DNA of 64,000 nt from DP-19 sp036496285. GTDB lineage: Bacteria > Desulfobacterota > Binatia > UTPRO1. The translations under genes and the position numbers were made by a program. Where the stretch lies: the NCBI GenBank assembly GCA_036496285.1, contig DASXLI010000053.1, positions 52,974 through 116,973 on the forward strand, read 5' to 3'. Every line of letters starts with the position of its first letter. Positions within the stretch are counted from its first letter, which is position 1. The notes below the pieces were generated by a model, which was not told the DNA's origin, ran no database searches, and saw only the letters and a program-made list of their open reading frames with translations. This document shows, piece by piece, positions 62,384-64,000 of the stretch.

Positions 62384-63271
62384 ATGCCGCGAACGTTTCG
62401 ACCGCTCGACAAGACCTCAAGCTGGCGCCGCCTGGCGCCCCACGTCTGGGCGCGTCCGCAGGATCCGACCGTCTACGGCGTGCTCGAGCTGGTGGTCGAT
62501 CGCGCGCTCCCGTACCTCGACGCGCTGTCGGAGCAGACCGGCACCAAGGTGCGGCTGACCCACCTCGTGACCAAGGGCCTCGGCCTCGCGATCGCGCACA
62601 ACCCGGCGGCGAACGGCGTCATCTCGGGCGGCCAGGTGAAGGTCCGCTCGACGGTCGACATCTTCGTGCAGGTGGCGACCGAGGGCGGCCGCGACCTCTC
62701 CGGCGCCAAGATCTGCAACATCGACCAGAAGAGCCTGCCGGAAATCGCGCGCGAGATCGCGGGTCGCGCCGATCGCGTCCGCGAGCACGCGGACCCCGGT
62801 GTCGAGCGCACGAAGGGCATGGTGCAGCGCCTGCCGAACATGCTTCTCGGCCGCGTGGTGCGCTTCCTCGAGACCCTCATCTACGACTACCAGATCGACC
62901 TCTCGCGCTTCGGCGTCGAACCCGACCAGTTCGGCAGCGCGATGGTCTCCAACATCGGCAACTTCGAGGGCTTCGGGATGAGCTTCGCGCTCGCCCCCCT
63001 GGTGCCGATCAGCCGCGCGCCGATCGTCCTCCTGATCGGCCAGGTGCAGCGGAAGCCGGTCGTCGAGGACGATCAGGTGGTGGTGCGCTCGGTCGTCACC
63101 GTCGGATGTACCTTCGATCACCGGATGATCGACGGGGCGCAGGGGACGGCCATGGCGGCGATCGTCCGCGAGGTCGTGGAGGACCCGGAGCAGGTCTTCG
63201 GCCCGGTCGTCGACCGGACGGCCATCTCCGGAACCCCGACCGGCCTGCGCTATCGGCCGCCCCTCCAGTAG
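62384..63271 (+). CDS. Lone 2-oxo-acid dehydrogenase E2-type acyltransferase domain
   Basis: A 295-residue protein formed by only the catalytic (CAT-fold) domain of E2 acyltransferases. The catalytic His/Asp pair is in FDHRMIDGAQGTAMA, preceded by GSAMVSNIGNFEGFGMSFALAPLVP. The lipoyl and E3/E1-binding domains of true E2 are absent, and no E1 or E3 gene is adjacent, so it probably acts as a free acyltransferase on CoA thioesters. It follows otsA by 90 bases. Acceptor unknown. Confidence 0.87.
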   Translation: MPRTFRPLDKTSSWRRLAPHVWARPQDPTVYGVLELVVDRALPYLDALSEQTGTKVRLTHLVTKGLGLAIAHNPAANGVISGGQVKVRSTVDIFVQVATEGGRDLSGAKICNIDQKSLPEIAREIAGRADRVREHADPGVERTKGMVQRLPNMLLGRVVRFLETLIYDYQIDLSRFGVEPDQFGSAMVSNIGNFEGFGMSFALAPLVPISRAPIVLLIGQVQRKPVVEDDQVVVRSVVTVGCTFDHRMIDGAQGTAMAAIVREVVEDPEQVFGPVVDRTAISGTPTGLRYRPPLQ

Positions 63272-63282
63272 CCTGACCGCGG

Positions 63283-64000
63283 TCAGGCGGGCTGCCACCC
63301 GACGTAGCTGAGCTGGCGACCGGCGTGGGGCCCGTCGCGCCGGTAGGAGTGCAGGGTCTCCGGCACCTCGGCGGTGCACGGCCCGACGGCGTGGATGGCT
63401 GCGGGATCGAGCCCGCTCCGGCGGAGCGCCAGGTCGACGAGTGTCCGGACGTCGAGGTGGCCGCGCGCCGGGTCGGCGCCGGGCGGTGTCCAGGCGGCGC
63501 GGGCCTCCTCGCCGTAGCGCGACACGAAGCCGACGAAATGTTCGACGCCGAACTCATAGCAGCATCCCCCGATCGCGGGTCCGATCGCCGCCTGGATGGC
63601 CGCCGGCCGTGCACCGTAGCGCTCGGCGAGCGCCGCGACCGCGTTCTCGACGACCCCGGCGAGGGCGCCGCGCCACCCCGCGTGCACGGCGGCGACGGCG
63701 CGAGAGCCCGGCGCCACGAGCAGGACCGGCACGCAGTCGGCCGTGCGGATCGTGAGGAGGACGCCGGCCGAGGCGGTGACGAGCGCGTCGGCCGCGGGCA
63801 GGTGCTCGCCGCGGTCGGCCCAGTCGAGATGGGCGAAGGCGGGATGCTCGGGCGACAGCACGTGGGCGCCGTGGACCTGACGCGCGGCGAGGACGGCGTC
63901 GGCGCACTCGCCCGCCTGGATCAGCCGGTCGCGGATCGTCGCCAGATCGAAGGTGCCGGCACCGAGCCCGTGGGCGCGCCCGAGGAAGCCGTGGCGCAGG
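63283..64000 (-). CDS. pgeF: PgeF/YfiH-type purine nucleoside phosphorylase / multicopper-like laccase (partial)
   Basis: The gene runs off the right edge; its start is outside the window. The metal site residues are visible: His of QVHGAHVL, Cys of TIRTADCVPVLLVAPGS and His of AVHAGWRGALAG, the three-residue zinc/copper centre of the DUF152/YfiH family. GPAIGGCCYEFG is also typical. Family members have been described as broad-specificity purine nucleoside phosphorylases/adenosine deaminases, and PgeF as a peptidoglycan-editing factor that prevents misincorporation of serine. It is convergent with the E2-type gene. Confidence 0.92.
   Translation of the reverse strand, partial: LRHGFLGRAHGLGAGTFDLATIRDRLIQAGECADAVLAARQVHGAHVLSPEHPAFAHLDWADRGEHLPAADALVTASAGVLLTIRTADCVPVLLVAPGSRAVAAVHAGWRGALAGVVENAVAALAERYGARPAAIQAAIGPAIGGCCYEFGVEHFVGFVSRYGEEARAAWTPPGADPARGHLDVRTLVDLALRRSGLDPAAIHAVGPCTAEVPETLHSYRRDGPHAGRQLSYVGWQPA

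Overview
The window is a high-GC chromosomal segment centred on a bacterial replication-origin neighbourhood. Hand counts of 60-base samples give 45/60 G+C in the core genes at 28,501 but only 36/60 at 37,621 and 32/60 at 33,421. The block dnaA-dnaN-gyrB-gyrA, then rpmH-rnpA-yidD-yidC-jag-mnmE-mnmG-rsmG-parA-parB, then a bactofilin and an F1 operon with two b subunits (b, b', delta, alpha, gamma, beta, epsilon), is the order known from deltaproteobacterial lineages (Desulfobacterota, Myxococcota, Binatota and relatives). Three acyl-CoA dehydrogenases and a crotonase suggest an aerobic or facultative, fatty-acid-using heterotroph. The phylum call is an inference from gene order and is only moderately secure.

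Layout. 1-4.7 kb: a secreted hypothetical, a CBS/CorC membrane protein, an acyl-CoA dehydrogenase and an orphan ParB paralogue. 4.7-7.7 kb (minus strand): hemL-atpZ-atpI-atpB-atpE ending in a clear terminator. 7.9-15.6 kb: dnaA, a candidate oriC, dnaN, gyrB, gyrA, with no recF. 15.6-24.6 kb: a PadR regulator, gpsA, a small Cys-rich protein, and the L34/RNase P/membrane-insertase/tRNA-modification run. 24.6-27.3 kb: three perfect parS sites, parA, parB and a bactofilin. 27.4-33.3 kb: the F1 plus b/b' operon. The strand switch between hemL (minus) and dnaA (plus) fits divergent replication from this point.

33.4-43 kb is the accessory part: a lower-GC beta-helix protein, a VOC protein, a large lytic transglycosylase, and then a 4.9 kb insert (36,901-41,805). 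The insert is bounded by 260-bp direct repeats that match at 243 of 260 positions by hand alignment. Each repeat is made of the 3' ends of two convergent genes: the transglycosylase and a winged-helix/ATPase/STAS-like regulator. The insert carries a five-gene minus-strand operon: two four-helix EamA/SMR-type half-transporters, a DegT-type aminotransferase, a FemAB/GNAT-like acyltransferase and a B12-binding radical SAM enzyme. It looks like a transferred envelope or small-molecule modification cassette and is the best candidate for something undescribed.

43-64 kb: a RodZ-like protein, a TetR regulator with a palindromic operator over its own start codon, two adjacent acyl-CoA dehydrogenases closed by a strong terminator, an M14 peptidase, a YyaL-type thioredoxin-domain protein, DoxX, a crotonase lacking one catalytic Glu, gloB, a coiled-coil protein, a VOC protein, a MotA/MotB-like pair, a SIMPL protein, rlmE, a UvrD/PcrA helicase, trehalose-6-phosphate synthase, a lone E2-type acyltransferase domain and a pgeF-like gene cut by the right edge. 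I saw no tRNA, rRNA, CRISPR array, transposase or integrase.
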